Below, one piece after another: positions 48,932-57,882 of a stretch of DNA of 64,000 nucleotides. Below the pieces are notes generated by a model. The model worked only from the letters and a program-made list of their open reading frames with translations, was not told the origin of the DNA and ran no database searches. The DNA lies in NCBI GenBank assembly GCA_047602575.1, contig JASGGY010000003.1, positions 1,116,001-1,180,000 of the forward strand. The letters run 5' to 3'. How positions within the stretch are numbered: position 1 is the stretch's first letter; each line of letters starts with the position of its first letter. The translations under genes were made by a program, and so were the position numbers. This stretch comes from UBA1366 sp047602575. Its GTDB lineage: Bacteria > Bacillota > Clostridia > Oscillospirales > Ruminococcaceae.

Positions 48932-49987
48932 TTAGCCGACGATACCGGAGCGTTCAACGCCCTCAATGAAATATCTCTGTAAGAAAATATACATCAGCAG
49001 AATCGGTGCGATTGCGAGGATACAGCCGGATTCCAGCCACACAATCAGTTCACGGATGCCCGGAGACTGGTTTGCGAACATAACCGACTGAATGGCTGAT
49101 TGAAGGTTCGTCAGCATCAGCGCGATGGTGGTGTTTTCCTCGAGGAACAGCGTGGTTACATAGAAGTCATTCCAGTACCACACGATTGAGAACAGGAACA
49201 CCGTCAGGAAGGAGGATTTTGCGTTGGGGATCATGATGCTGACAAAGGTTCTCAGCGGACCGCAGCCGTCAAGGTAAGCGGCGTCCTCAAGCTCTTTGGG
49301 AAGCCCGCGGAAGAACTGGCGGAAGATGTAGATAAACAGTCCCGCACGGATGCCGTTTCCGAGAATTGCCGGTGCGTAGATCGTCACCGGACTTCCGTAG
49401 AAGTTTGCGAGGGATTTGTCCGGGAGATTCAGCAGATTGCCGATGCCAAACAGGTCGAAATACCGGAAGTTCATAAACTGCGGGATTGCGAGGATCTGCG
49501 GCGGTACGACGATCATCAGCATGACAATCGCGAACATCAGGTTTCTGCCCTTAAACTTAAACCGTGCGAAGCCGTAGCCGGTCAGTGCGCAGGTACCAAC
49601 CTGGAGAATCGATGCGCCGATGTTGAGCGTCACGGTGTCAAGCATCGTTCCGGGGTAATCGATCAGATCCCACACGCGTTTGATGTTGTCGATGGTCAGC
49701 GACTTGGGCAGCCACACGATGGTGGGGTCGTTCATTTGCTCGTTGGGGCGGAACGCCGTTGAGAGCATGAACATCAGCGGATAGAGGATTACAAAGCACA
49801 GACCGAATAAAATCAGGAAACGGAAAATCGGCCAGATGATGCTCAGCATTTTCTTTCTGCGCTGATAGCGGATTTGCTCCGGATGAAGGGTTGGCAGTTT
49901 ACCGGCTGCTTTCATTTCATGATAGCGTGCTTTCTTTTCAGCCGCCATTTGCTTTTCGAATTTTCTTTCTTCTCTTGCTGTAGCCAT
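48932..49987 (-). CDS. Carbohydrate ABC permease, MalG type (pair 2)
   Basis: A 351-residue MalG-type permease: basic cytoplasmic N-terminus of about 50 residues (REERKFEKQMAAEKKARYHE), six membrane helices, and the ATPase-contact EAA loop LPKELEDAAYLDGCGPLRTF, VSIMIPN. It pairs with the permease encoded upstream to form an import channel. The N-terminal extension is longer than usual. GGGGGTGG lies before the ATG. Last gene of the ten-gene operon, followed by a terminator. Confidence 0.92.
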   Translation of the reverse strand: MATAREERKFEKQMAAEKKARYHEMKAAGKLPTLHPEQIRYQRRKKMLSIIWPIFRFLILFGLCFVILYPLMFMLSTAFRPNEQMNDPTIVWLPKSLTIDNIKRVWDLIDYPGTMLDTVTLNIGASILQVGTCALTGYGFARFKFKGRNLMFAIVMLMIVVPPQILAIPQFMNFRYFDLFGIGNLLNLPDKSLANFYGSPVTIYAPAILGNGIRAGLFIYIFRQFFRGLPKELEDAAYLDGCGPLRTFVSIMIPNAKSSFLTVFLFSIVWYWNDFYVTTLFLEENTTIALMLTNLQSAIQSVMFANQSPGIRELIVWLESGCILAIAPILLMYIFLQRYFIEGVERSGIVG

Positions 49988-50000
49988 TTTCTACCACCCC

Positions 50001-51299
50001 CTATTCAACTTCATAATAAACAAACTTGTTGATGATGGCGACAACGATCGCCAGAACGATTCCCACGATGAGGAAGTAAATCCATGCCATTGCGCTCATT
50101 TTGCCGAATTGCCAGCTGCTGCGCTGTGCCAGAACGTTGGTCATAACTTCGTTTGCAGGGTCAACGAACGAATCGACAACGGTGTAAACGAATGCCGCGA
50201 TGACCATTGGGCTGATATACGGGATCGTGACTTTCCAGAAATATTCCCATCCGGTCGCGCCCTCGATGTTGGCGGCTTCCTTTGCGGACGGCGGAATCGT
50301 CTGCAATGCCGACAGGAAGAGCAGAATCTGGATACCTGCGTTCCAAACCAGGTTGAAGATGTCCGTTGTAACGGTCGTGATGACCGTTGTCAGCGCATCA
50401 CTGATGTCATAGATACCGATAAAGGCGAGCAGCTTTCCGACTAAGTCGGTTTCAAACATGGAGTTGAACTGCTCGGAGCCTCCGGAATATCCGCCGGTAT
50501 CCATGTTACCGTTGATGATATTGATGACAGGTCCGGTTGCGATGATAACCGGCAGGAAGAAAATCGAACGGGCAAAGGTCCTTCCTTTGAACCGCTGGTT
50601 GAGGATGACGGCGATGAAGATGGAGAAGATGACGATCAACGGGGTTTTCAGTGCCGTCATACCCAGAACGCCGACGAGATCCTCGCTGAAATTCTGATCC
50701 TGGAACAATGCGTCGCGGAAGTTGTGAATGCCGAAATTCGTCAGCTCCATAGAGCCTTCAACCGGCTTGGTGTCGTAGAACGACCACCGGATGGAGGTGA
50801 TCAGCGGCATGATAAAGAAGTAAATCGTGCCGATTGCCCAAAGGGCGATAAAGCCGTAGCCGTAAAGCTGTTTTCTTCTCTCATAGGAGATGCGGGTGGG
50901 CTTGGGCGCCTTCGCGTCGCGCGGTGCTTGTGTGAAGCCTACCGCTGCGTCACCGGAGGAAATCAAGACCTTGGATTTACTTTCCTCTTGTACCTGCGCC
51001 GGGCTTTCCTCTGCAATCTCCTCAGAAATTGCATCTTCCGCCGGTTCTTCCGTCTGTGCTTCTTCTGTGGGAATTTCTTCTTCCGCAGATGCTGCGGGTT
51101 CTTCAGATGACACTGCCGTCTGCGCTTCCTCCGCGGGGAGTTCTTCTTCCGCAGGCACAGCGGTTTCTTCTGCTGAAACTTCCGCCTGCACTTCTTCTGC
51201 GGGAATTTCCTCTGCCGGCGTCAGGGCTTTTTCTTCCGCGGAAGCTGCCTGTGCAAGTTCCTCTGCGTCTGCCGTTGGTTTATTGTTTTTGTTACTCAT
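50001..51299 (-). CDS. Carbohydrate ABC permease, MalF type, with acidic N-terminal tail (pair 2)
   Basis: A 432-residue MalF-type permease. Residues 1-125 form a highly acidic Ala/Glu/Pro tail with repeats such as PAEEVQAEVSAEE, PAEELPAEEAQT-like units and PTEEAQTEEPAED; this cytoplasmic extension is unusual. Six membrane helices follow, with the EAA loop IPPSAKEAANIEGATGWEYF, WKVTIPY. The ATG shares its A with the stop codon of the DUF5696 gene (TGATG), so translation is coupled. Together with the following MalG-type gene it makes a second permease pair in the same operon. Confidence 0.92.
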   Translation of the reverse strand: MSNKNNKPTADAEELAQAASAEEKALTPAEEIPAEEVQAEVSAEETAVPAEEELPAEEAQTAVSSEEPAASAEEEIPTEEAQTEEPAEDAISEEIAEESPAQVQEESKSKVLISSGDAAVGFTQAPRDAKAPKPTRISYERRKQLYGYGFIALWAIGTIYFFIMPLITSIRWSFYDTKPVEGSMELTNFGIHNFRDALFQDQNFSEDLVGVLGMTALKTPLIVIFSIFIAVILNQRFKGRTFARSIFFLPVIIATGPVINIINGNMDTGGYSGGSEQFNSMFETDLVGKLLAFIGIYDISDALTTVITTVTTDIFNLVWNAGIQILLFLSALQTIPPSAKEAANIEGATGWEYFWKVTIPYISPMVIAAFVYTVVDSFVDPANEVMTNVLAQRSSWQFGKMSAMAWIYFLIVGIVLAIVVAIINKFVYYEVE

Positions 51300-53698
51300 C
51301 AGCCCTGTAAGCCTCCTTCCCCGATAATTCCGCTGACGTCGTAAGGAACGCCGTCCACGTCAATGCTCTGTTTGGTCTGATCAACCTTGATTGTCACGTT
51401 CTCGGCACCATCTTTTGAGGTATAAGTGGTGGTAATGACGCCGGTTGTGGGATCAATCTCGTAGCGGGTGATCACCATGTCGCTGACCTTGCTCAGAACT
51501 TCGGATGCCGCGTTATACTCGGCGCTTGCGGTATTGATCCAGCCCTTATAATTCGCAAAGAACAGCTTATTGTAGTCGGTATCCTTGATTTTCGCCGCAT
51601 CCTCATAAATCATGTCGTAATGCAGTCCCGAACCCGACGCAATCGCAAGCATGAACAGCTCGCTGGAATTGGAGCTTGCGTTGATCGCGGTGGTTGAATA
51701 CGGGATATAGCCGTGAACAACCATCTGGTACAGCGGAACGGAGGCATCCTCGATATCAAAGTTGCTCGAGTAAACCGGCACGTTGGTGATGTGATCGACG
51801 TAGGGCAGGATGTAGGCGTTTGCTTCATCGGCAATGATGGACTTCTTGCTTGCCTGTGCATCCTGATAGCCCTTGATGATTGTCGCCATGGTTTCGTCAC
51901 GGCTGGAGGAATGCTTTTTCGAGAAGTCACTGCTCAGCGTGTCGGAGAACCCGCCGAAGCCGATGTTTTCAAGATCGTTTCCGGAGAAGGAGTCAATCAT
52001 CTGACTGAACACCTTTGCGTAAGCCGTCGGCGTGAGCAGCGCGGGTGTTACACCGGTGAGCGCACGCTTGTAGTTGAGGGAGAACTCCGGCTGTCTGGAG
52101 AAGGAGTTGGAAATCCGCACGGCGGTTTTCGAGAACGTGAAGTAGCCCCAGGTGCTGCCCGCCATGGTGAGGTTGCTCAGCGAGGGGTAGATGGTCACAT
52201 CGCTGCCGGCGTATTTGTTGATGAGTGCGCTGAAATCGTCCTCGCCGCCAAGCTCGTCGGAGGCTTCCGCTTTGGTGGAGATGTTCTGGTCGATCGCATT
52301 GTCCGTCCAGTCATTGAGGTTGGTGACGATGTTGGAAATGCCGCTGTCTTTGAGCATCTTGATGATCTCGTCGCTCTGGCTGAAAGAGGTCATGCTTGTT
52401 TTCAGATCAAAGGGGATGCCAAGGACAGAAGTTTGCTTCAGCACGCCGCCGTAAAGATCGAGGTAGAAGCTGGTTTTGTTGGCTTCCGCCTTATCGGTCA
52501 AGCCCACGGTGGAGATGAGGTAATTGCGGTACAACTGTGCGACGTCCGCAACGTTGACGCCGGCATCGTTTGAAACGGGGCAGAACTTCACGGCGATCCG
52601 ATCGGTTTTGATATCGCCCTTTTCAATGACGTTGAGCCCTTCTGTTCCCGCGCCAGCCATAAAGTACTTGTCTGTGCTGCGCACTTCAAAGGTATAGCCG
52701 ACTTTATTATAGGACTGTTTTTCGGTTTTATCGCCGGATACATTCGCCTGAATGCTTGCGAACGAATCGCCGTCGGTTGCGATCATCACCAGTCCGTCAT
52801 TTCCGGAAACCGTTGCGCAAACCGGCAGATATGCCTGTTTGGTCACAGCTGGTGCGGTTGCGGGAACGGGGGTGAGATCCTTGCCGTAAAGCTGCTGAAT
52901 ATAGGGCTGATAATGACCTTTACCGTTGTTGTAATTGATGATTGCGCCGCTTCCGTCAGGAACAACCATATAGCCTTCCACCGGATTGCCCGCAATGTCG
53001 GTCGTCGGTGCCGCACCGAAGTTCGGTGTGATCGAAACTTCAAGCAGGCGGTAGCCGTCAACGGTGGAGTTGTTTTTCTCAACGATATTCGCGGTATCGA
53101 CGCTGACCGTCAGACCGGTGGCATCGAGCGTATACACCAGCGGGATGTCCGCAATCTGCGCGCTGCCTTTTTTGAACTTGTAGGTCGCGGTGATCTGGTT
53201 GGTGCTGATTTTATAAGAAACGGTTGCTTTGCTGCCAGAATACAGGGTATCCGGCTCGCCCTTTTCCTTCATGGACTGATACGTGATGACAACGTTTGAC
53301 AGAAGTCTTTCCCGGCGCTCGTCGTTCATCGGTTCGTTGTCCGCTTTGTCGATGATGGTATCATCGGCAAGGGCATTGATCGGTGTTGACCACCAGTACT
53401 TGCCGGTTGCGATGACGAAAAGCCCGACTCTGTCGTTCTCCTCGTCCACATAAACGATGAACTGATCGTTCTTCATCGCCTCTTTGCAGGCTGCGACTGC
53501 CTGTGCGTCGGTGATTTTCGCGGGGAGTCCGTTGCCGGTTTCCGCAGTGGCTTCACCGGTTTCGTCGCCGGTTGCGTCGGTGGTTCCTGTGGTTGCGGTT
53601 GTTGTTGCGTCGTCTGAGAAAGCGGAAAGCGAGCCGAGCGGTGCAAGCATGGTTACAACCAATGCACATACGATGAGCTTTCTGATTCTGCTATGCAT
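51299..53698 (-). CDS. Secreted DUF5696 protein
   Basis: A 799-residue protein with a signal peptide (about 1-27, RKLIVCALVVTMLAPLGSLS) followed by a Thr-rich linker (30-55), a beta-rich N-terminal region and a large domain that looks like a TIM barrel (ISNIVTNLNDWTDNAIDQN, DVTIYPSLSNLTM, NIGFGGFSDTLSSDF, SSNFDIEDASVPLYQMVVHG, YIPYST). This matches DUF5696, seen with carbohydrate ABC genes in Paenibacillus and Clostridia; its activity is unknown, a glycoside-hydrolase-like barrel being possible. The inner ATG is chosen because AAAGGATGGTG is then well spaced; an ATG four codons upstream overlaps that site. Confidence 0.8.
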   Translation of the reverse strand: MHSRIRKLIVCALVVTMLAPLGSLSAFSDDATTTATTGTTDATGDETGEATAETGNGLPAKITDAQAVAACKEAMKNDQFIVYVDEENDRVGLFVIATGKYWWSTPINALADDTIIDKADNEPMNDERRERLLSNVVITYQSMKEKGEPDTLYSGSKATVSYKISTNQITATYKFKKGSAQIADIPLVYTLDATGLTVSVDTANIVEKNNSTVDGYRLLEVSITPNFGAAPTTDIAGNPVEGYMVVPDGSGAIINYNNGKGHYQPYIQQLYGKDLTPVPATAPAVTKQAYLPVCATVSGNDGLVMIATDGDSFASIQANVSGDKTEKQSYNKVGYTFEVRSTDKYFMAGAGTEGLNVIEKGDIKTDRIAVKFCPVSNDAGVNVADVAQLYRNYLISTVGLTDKAEANKTSFYLDLYGGVLKQTSVLGIPFDLKTSMTSFSQSDEIIKMLKDSGISNIVTNLNDWTDNAIDQNISTKAEASDELGGEDDFSALINKYAGSDVTIYPSLSNLTMAGSTWGYFTFSKTAVRISNSFSRQPEFSLNYKRALTGVTPALLTPTAYAKVFSQMIDSFSGNDLENIGFGGFSDTLSSDFSKKHSSSRDETMATIIKGYQDAQASKKSIIADEANAYILPYVDHITNVPVYSSNFDIEDASVPLYQMVVHGYIPYSTTAINASSNSSELFMLAIASGSGLHYDMIYEDAAKIKDTDYNKLFFANYKGWINTASAEYNAASEVLSKVSDMVITRYEIDPTTGVITTTYTSKDGAENVTIKVDQTKQSIDVDGVPYDVSGIIGEGGLQG

Positions 53699-53717
53699 GT
53701 TTAACACCATCCTTTCA

Positions 53718-54347
53718 TCAGCCTCTTATCCTATAGGCGATCTCAGTGTAAATTGAGAAGCCGAATACCATCACCTGCTGGAACAAGGAGAGCAGCAGCA
53801 CAGCCAGGAACAGGATGATCAGCATCACGACAATCGTCAGGAAAATTGAAATCGCTGTTTTGATAACGCTGTACTGATGCACGGCTTTGATGGCGTTGAA
53901 CATCAGCAGCACTGACCAGATCATTCCGAAGTAATAGATGCCCATGAGCCATACCGCTTCATCGATGATCAGGACGTTGGACAAAGCAACGATCACAAAG
54001 ACGCAGACGACGTAAGGAACCAGCGCATATGCGGAGTAGATGCAGATTTTCCGCATCGTTCCCTCGCCGCTGAACAGGGTGCAGACCGCCCAGTTCGCGA
54101 TGACCCAAGAGAAGAAGTAAACCACACTGCGCACCAGAAGCGGCACAACGTTGAATACCTTGACATAAGAGCTGTTGAAAGCGAATCCGATGAGCTGCCG
54201 GTTGGCAACCATCGCGATGAACAGCAGCAGTACAATGGCCATTGCCACACGCAGAGAGCCTTCTTTTTTCCAGCGTAAATCCTCAAAGCCTTCCAGGGGG
54301 TGATAGATACAGTGCTTCAGCCAACCCAGGCGAGTAAAATCATACAT
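53718..54347 (-). CDS. YIP1-family membrane protein
   Basis: A 209-residue protein with five membrane helices (about 33-55, 68-90, 100-122, 130-152, 163-195) and the YIP1/YckC-like opening CIYHPLEGFEDLRWKKEGSL. Its role in bacteria is unknown. It is placed between the beta-propeller protein and DUF5696, as in similar clusters of other Firmicutes. AAGGGGGAACG lies before the ATG. Confidence 0.8.
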   Translation of the reverse strand: MYDFTRLGWLKHCIYHPLEGFEDLRWKKEGSLRVAMAIVLLLFIAMVANRQLIGFAFNSSYVKVFNVVPLLVRSVVYFFSWVIANWAVCTLFSGEGTMRKICIYSAYALVPYVVCVFVIVALSNVLIIDEAVWLMGIYYFGMIWSVLLMFNAIKAVHQYSVIKTAISIFLTIVVMLIILFLAVLLLSLFQQVMVFGFSIYTEIAYRIRG

Positions 54348-54362
54348 AAGTTTCGTTCCCCC

Positions 54363-55985
54363 TTACTTAAAGATTTTGCGCGAAATAAACGCAATCGGAT
54401 GCAGATAGCCGCGTTTGCGGAGTTTTTTCACCACCATCACAACGAGGATGAAAATCAGGACGCCGATAAGGATGTTGTTGAAATTATCACGCAGCCATGC
54501 TTCACGGTAATACCGGAACGCCTTGTCGTAGTTGAGCTGGTCATAGGCTTCCTTGAAGTTATCCATGGCATCCTTGTATTTTTCCTCGCCCAGATAAGCT
54601 TTTCCCAGTCCGACATATGCCATGGTGTAGGTTCCGTCGCGCTTGAGCACTTCTGCCCAGTCGTTTTCGGCTTCGGTGTATTTGCCTTCGTCATAAAGCG
54701 CAAATGCTTTATGTACGTATTTGCCGAACACGGTTTCGGTGAAGATGGTGATGTTGTCTTTTGACGAGTCAACCACATAAACTTCCGAACCCTTGGATTC
54801 GACCGCGGTGATGGAATCGACCGTTCCGAGCTGCGCGGAGTTACCGGATGAATTCGAGGAGAAAATCGCGATGAGGTTCGCGTATTTGTCATACTGGAAC
54901 ACGCGTCCGCTGGTGAAGTCGATGATGTTGATGTTGCCGTTGTCCATCACGTCGATATCGGTCAGCTGCGTGGAATACACAACGGTGTCGCCGCTGACAT
55001 ATTCCTCTGCCCAGAAGGTATCGCCGAAGGTGTATTTGTTTCCGACTTCGTTATCCCATGTGTTATAACCGCCGGCGTTGAGCTTCTTCACGGCATCGGT
55101 CGCGGTGTTTGACGCCTCGGTGACGGTGTAAATGAAGCCGTCGCGGATGTCAAAGTTCGCATACTCCGTCGGCACGTTGCGCACCATGGAGGAAAGCTGT
55201 TCGTCGGATTTGAAAATCCGCCAGATGCGCTCTTTGATGATATCGGCAGTCACCGCAACGCGGTTTGCGCCGTAGAATCCGGTGAACTCACCTTTTTTAT
55301 TGAACACAACCGAACCGGTGTTGATGGAGGAAACCACGACATAGATGGTTCCCACGTCGTCAACCAGTACCTTTGAGGGAGTAAAGCTTTTGGACTTCTG
55401 TGTGTAGATATCTGCGTCAGGAATGGTCAGCTCCATGGTCACGCTGCAGGTCAGCGCGCCGGTGACCGTCGCAACGACCACGCGGGAGTTTTCCGTGTCC
55501 GCGATGTACATGGTGGGAACACCCGCACTGTCAACTTTTACGAACACGCCCCCCGGCTTTTTCAATTCCAGTGTTCCGGATTTGGCACCCATCATCGTCT
55601 TATAGCAGCCGATGATCTTCAGGTTTTCATCCGTACGCAGAATGCGCTGGTTTTGGGAATCGACAATCCAGAAATTCTTGAGCGTTTCCTCGTAGTAGAT
55701 ATCTTGCGGCGAATCCAGGATATCCGATTCTGTGTCGCTGATATAGAGCGGGCTGGTTTTGTCCGAGAGGGCAGAAAGTCCCATTTCGGTGCCGCTGACG
55801 GCGGAATCCACACGGTAAACGCTCTGCGACGGAATCGGGTCAAGCCAGTAGTCGTAGCTGTATGTGGTATAAGGATCGTCTGCAAATACCGTGGTCGCCA
55901 TTGTGGAAACCGCGATGACAGCGGCCAGTGTTCCGCTGATGATTTTTCTGACGAAGCCTTTCGTTCGTGTGCGCACTTCTATCAC
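54363..55985 (-). CDS. Exported beta-propeller (NHL-like) and TPR protein with C-terminal anchor
   Basis: A 540-residue protein: signal peptide (about 1-36, ending TTVFA before DD), an NHL/SMP-30-like beta-propeller (about 75-430; blades such as SPQDIYYEETLKNFWIVDSQ with NQRILRTDENLKIIGCY, and PTMYIADTENSRVVVATV), a pair of TPR helices (about 435-500: ALYDEGKYTEAENDWAEVLK, AYVGLGKAYLGEEKYKDAMD) and a C-terminal membrane helix (about 508-525) followed by a basic tail. It should stand on the outer membrane face and bind glycan or transport partners. The start is GTG, with AAGGAG four bases upstream. Confidence 0.78.
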   Translation of the reverse strand: MIEVRTRTKGFVRKIISGTLAAVIAVSTMATTVFADDPYTTYSYDYWLDPIPSQSVYRVDSAVSGTEMGLSALSDKTSPLYISDTESDILDSPQDIYYEETLKNFWIVDSQNQRILRTDENLKIIGCYKTMMGAKSGTLELKKPGGVFVKVDSAGVPTMYIADTENSRVVVATVTGALTCSVTMELTIPDADIYTQKSKSFTPSKVLVDDVGTIYVVVSSINTGSVVFNKKGEFTGFYGANRVAVTADIIKERIWRIFKSDEQLSSMVRNVPTEYANFDIRDGFIYTVTEASNTATDAVKKLNAGGYNTWDNEVGNKYTFGDTFWAEEYVSGDTVVYSTQLTDIDVMDNGNINIIDFTSGRVFQYDKYANLIAIFSSNSSGNSAQLGTVDSITAVESKGSEVYVVDSSKDNITIFTETVFGKYVHKAFALYDEGKYTEAENDWAEVLKRDGTYTMAYVGLGKAYLGEEKYKDAMDNFKEAYDQLNYDKAFRYYREAWLRDNFNNILIGVLIFILVVMVVKKLRKRGYLHPIAFISRKIFK

Positions 55986-56018
55986 CTATCTCCTTATTTA
56001 ATTCGGATCGTTGTCCGG

Positions 56019-56909
56019 TTAATCCTTGATACCCGAGTTCGCCATGGTTTCCATAACGTTACCCTGTGCAATCAGGAAAACAACCAGAGGCGGTATCATA
56101 AGCACAACGGCGGTTGCGAAGGTTACACCCTGACGGGCGATACCTGCCGCGGAAATTTGCTGCATGATAGTGGGGAGGGTTTTCAGCTCCTCAGAATAAA
56201 TCAAAGCGCCTGCGTTGTAGTTCCATGTTCCCTGGAACGCAAAGATGATCAGTGTCATGATTGCCGGCTTGGAGTTCGGCACCACGATCGACCAGCAGGT
56301 CTTGAACAATCCCGCACCGTCAACGCGCGCGGCTTCGATCATTGAGTCATGGATCTGCGACATACTCTGACGCATGAGGAAGAGTCCAAGTGCGGTGGCG
56401 ATGTTCGGCAGAACGATTGCCCAGACGGTGTCAATCATGTTCAGCGAGGACATCACGAGGAAAAGCATGATCCAGGTTGCCTGCGACGAGAACAGCAGGG
56501 CGAGGACGATGATCTGGTTTAAGATTTTCGAGCCGGGGAATTTGATTTTCGCCAGAACGAAGCCTGCGCAGCAGCATACGAACACGTTGGCTGCGGTTAC
56601 CACAATTGTGGTGGCAAAGCTGTTGAAAATTGGTCTGGACAGCGGAATCAGGGTGGATGCCACCTTGAACATATCCGAGAAGTTGCGGAACGTCGGCGCC
56701 AGCACATAGAGCTTCGGCGGGAATACGAACAGTTCCTCAATCGGCTTTAAAGACTGGATCACCGCATAATACAGCGGGAAGATCATGAACAGTCCGGTCA
56801 GGCACAGAAAGACGAAGATGGTGATGTTGCCGCCCAGCGACGCATTGATCTTTCGCGCAGTCGAACTGACTCTGAGTTTTTCAATGTTGGCTTTTTTGTT
56901 TTTACCCAT
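56019..56909 (-). CDS. Carbohydrate ABC permease, MalG type (pair 1)
   Basis: A 296-residue MalG-type permease with six membrane helices and the EAA loop MIEAARVDGAGLFKTCWSIV, VPNSK. It follows its MalF-type partner by 14 bases. Sequence differs clearly from the MalG-type protein at the operon end, so the two pairs are not recent duplicates. Confidence 0.93.
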   Translation of the reverse strand: MGKNKKANIEKLRVSSTARKINASLGGNITIFVFLCLTGLFMIFPLYYAVIQSLKPIEELFVFPPKLYVLAPTFRNFSDMFKVASTLIPLSRPIFNSFATTIVVTAANVFVCCCAGFVLAKIKFPGSKILNQIIVLALLFSSQATWIMLFLVMSSLNMIDTVWAIVLPNIATALGLFLMRQSMSQIHDSMIEAARVDGAGLFKTCWSIVVPNSKPAIMTLIIFAFQGTWNYNAGALIYSEELKTLPTIMQQISAAGIARQGVTFATAVVLMIPPLVVFLIAQGNVMETMANSGIKD

Positions 56910-56923
56910 TTCAGCAGCACCCC

Positions 56924-57865
56924 CTAATCCGTAAATTTATTGAGGAAGGACGTTATGACGTGATTTACGATCAGCATTGCCGCAAACAATACAAAGCAGA
57001 TTGCCGATGCGTAGCCCATTTCATACTTGATCCAGCCAAAGAATGTTGCGTGGTTCATGATGGTATGCGCGGCGTAGTCCGTGGACGGAATGCCCAACAG
57101 GGACTGACCCACGACGCCGACGGTGAACATACCGGAAATCTGGAGGACTGCCGCGAACAGGAGCTGGGGTCCCATGGAGGGGACGGTGATGAGGAACAAT
57201 TCCTGCCAGCGGTTCTTGATGCCCTCGATTGCGCCCGCTTCATACATCGTGCGGTCGATGGTCTGGAAGCCTGCGCGCAGTGCGAGGAATCCGGCGCCCA
57301 TGGAGATCCACAGCTGAACGATGATGACCACAATGAGCATATACTTCGTATCCGTCAGCCACTGAACCGGCGAGTAGATGATACCCAGGTCAAGGAGGAT
57401 GGAGTTGAAGTAACCGTACTGGTCACCGGAGAGCAGCAACTGCCAGATGACATAGACGGAGGTCGTCATGGACGGTGCGTAGAACACGAAGGTGAAGAAT
57501 GTTTTCATCCACGGACGCATTTCGTTGATCAGCCACGCTAAGATAAAGCTGAGCGCGTAGCTGAGCGGTCCTGTGAACACCGCCATGATGAGGGTGTTCT
57601 TGACGGCGGTCATAAAGACGTCGTCGTTGAGGAACAGCGTGTAGAAGTTGGACAGCCCGACGAATTTCGGGAACTGCGCCATGTTGAAGTTTGTAAAACC
57701 GATCGGCAGCGACATCACAACCGGAATGATTGTGAAAATCGTAAACAGAATCATGAAAGGTGCAAGCATGCCATAGCTGGTTGCGTTGACCCTCATCATG
57801 TGCAGGTTATAGCGGATATAGCCCTGCTTGTTTGCCGGGGTGTTTTCTCTGTTATTGCTGGACAT
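56924..57865 (-). CDS. Carbohydrate ABC permease, MalF type (pair 1)
   Basis: A 313-residue MalF-type permease with six membrane helices and the EAA loop MYEAGAIEGIKNRWQELFLI, TVPSMG. It directly follows the solute-binding protein gene (17-base gap), so this pair is the likely partner of that protein. No long acidic tail, unlike the second MalF-type protein. Confidence 0.93.
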   Translation of the reverse strand: MSSNNRENTPANKQGYIRYNLHMMRVNATSYGMLAPFMILFTIFTIIPVVMSLPIGFTNFNMAQFPKFVGLSNFYTLFLNDDVFMTAVKNTLIMAVFTGPLSYALSFILAWLINEMRPWMKTFFTFVFYAPSMTTSVYVIWQLLLSGDQYGYFNSILLDLGIIYSPVQWLTDTKYMLIVVIIVQLWISMGAGFLALRAGFQTIDRTMYEAGAIEGIKNRWQELFLITVPSMGPQLLFAAVLQISGMFTVGVVGQSLLGIPSTDYAAHTIMNHATFFGWIKYEMGYASAICFVLFAAMLIVNHVITSFLNKFTD

Positions 57866-57882
57866 TTCTATCTGCTCCCCCC

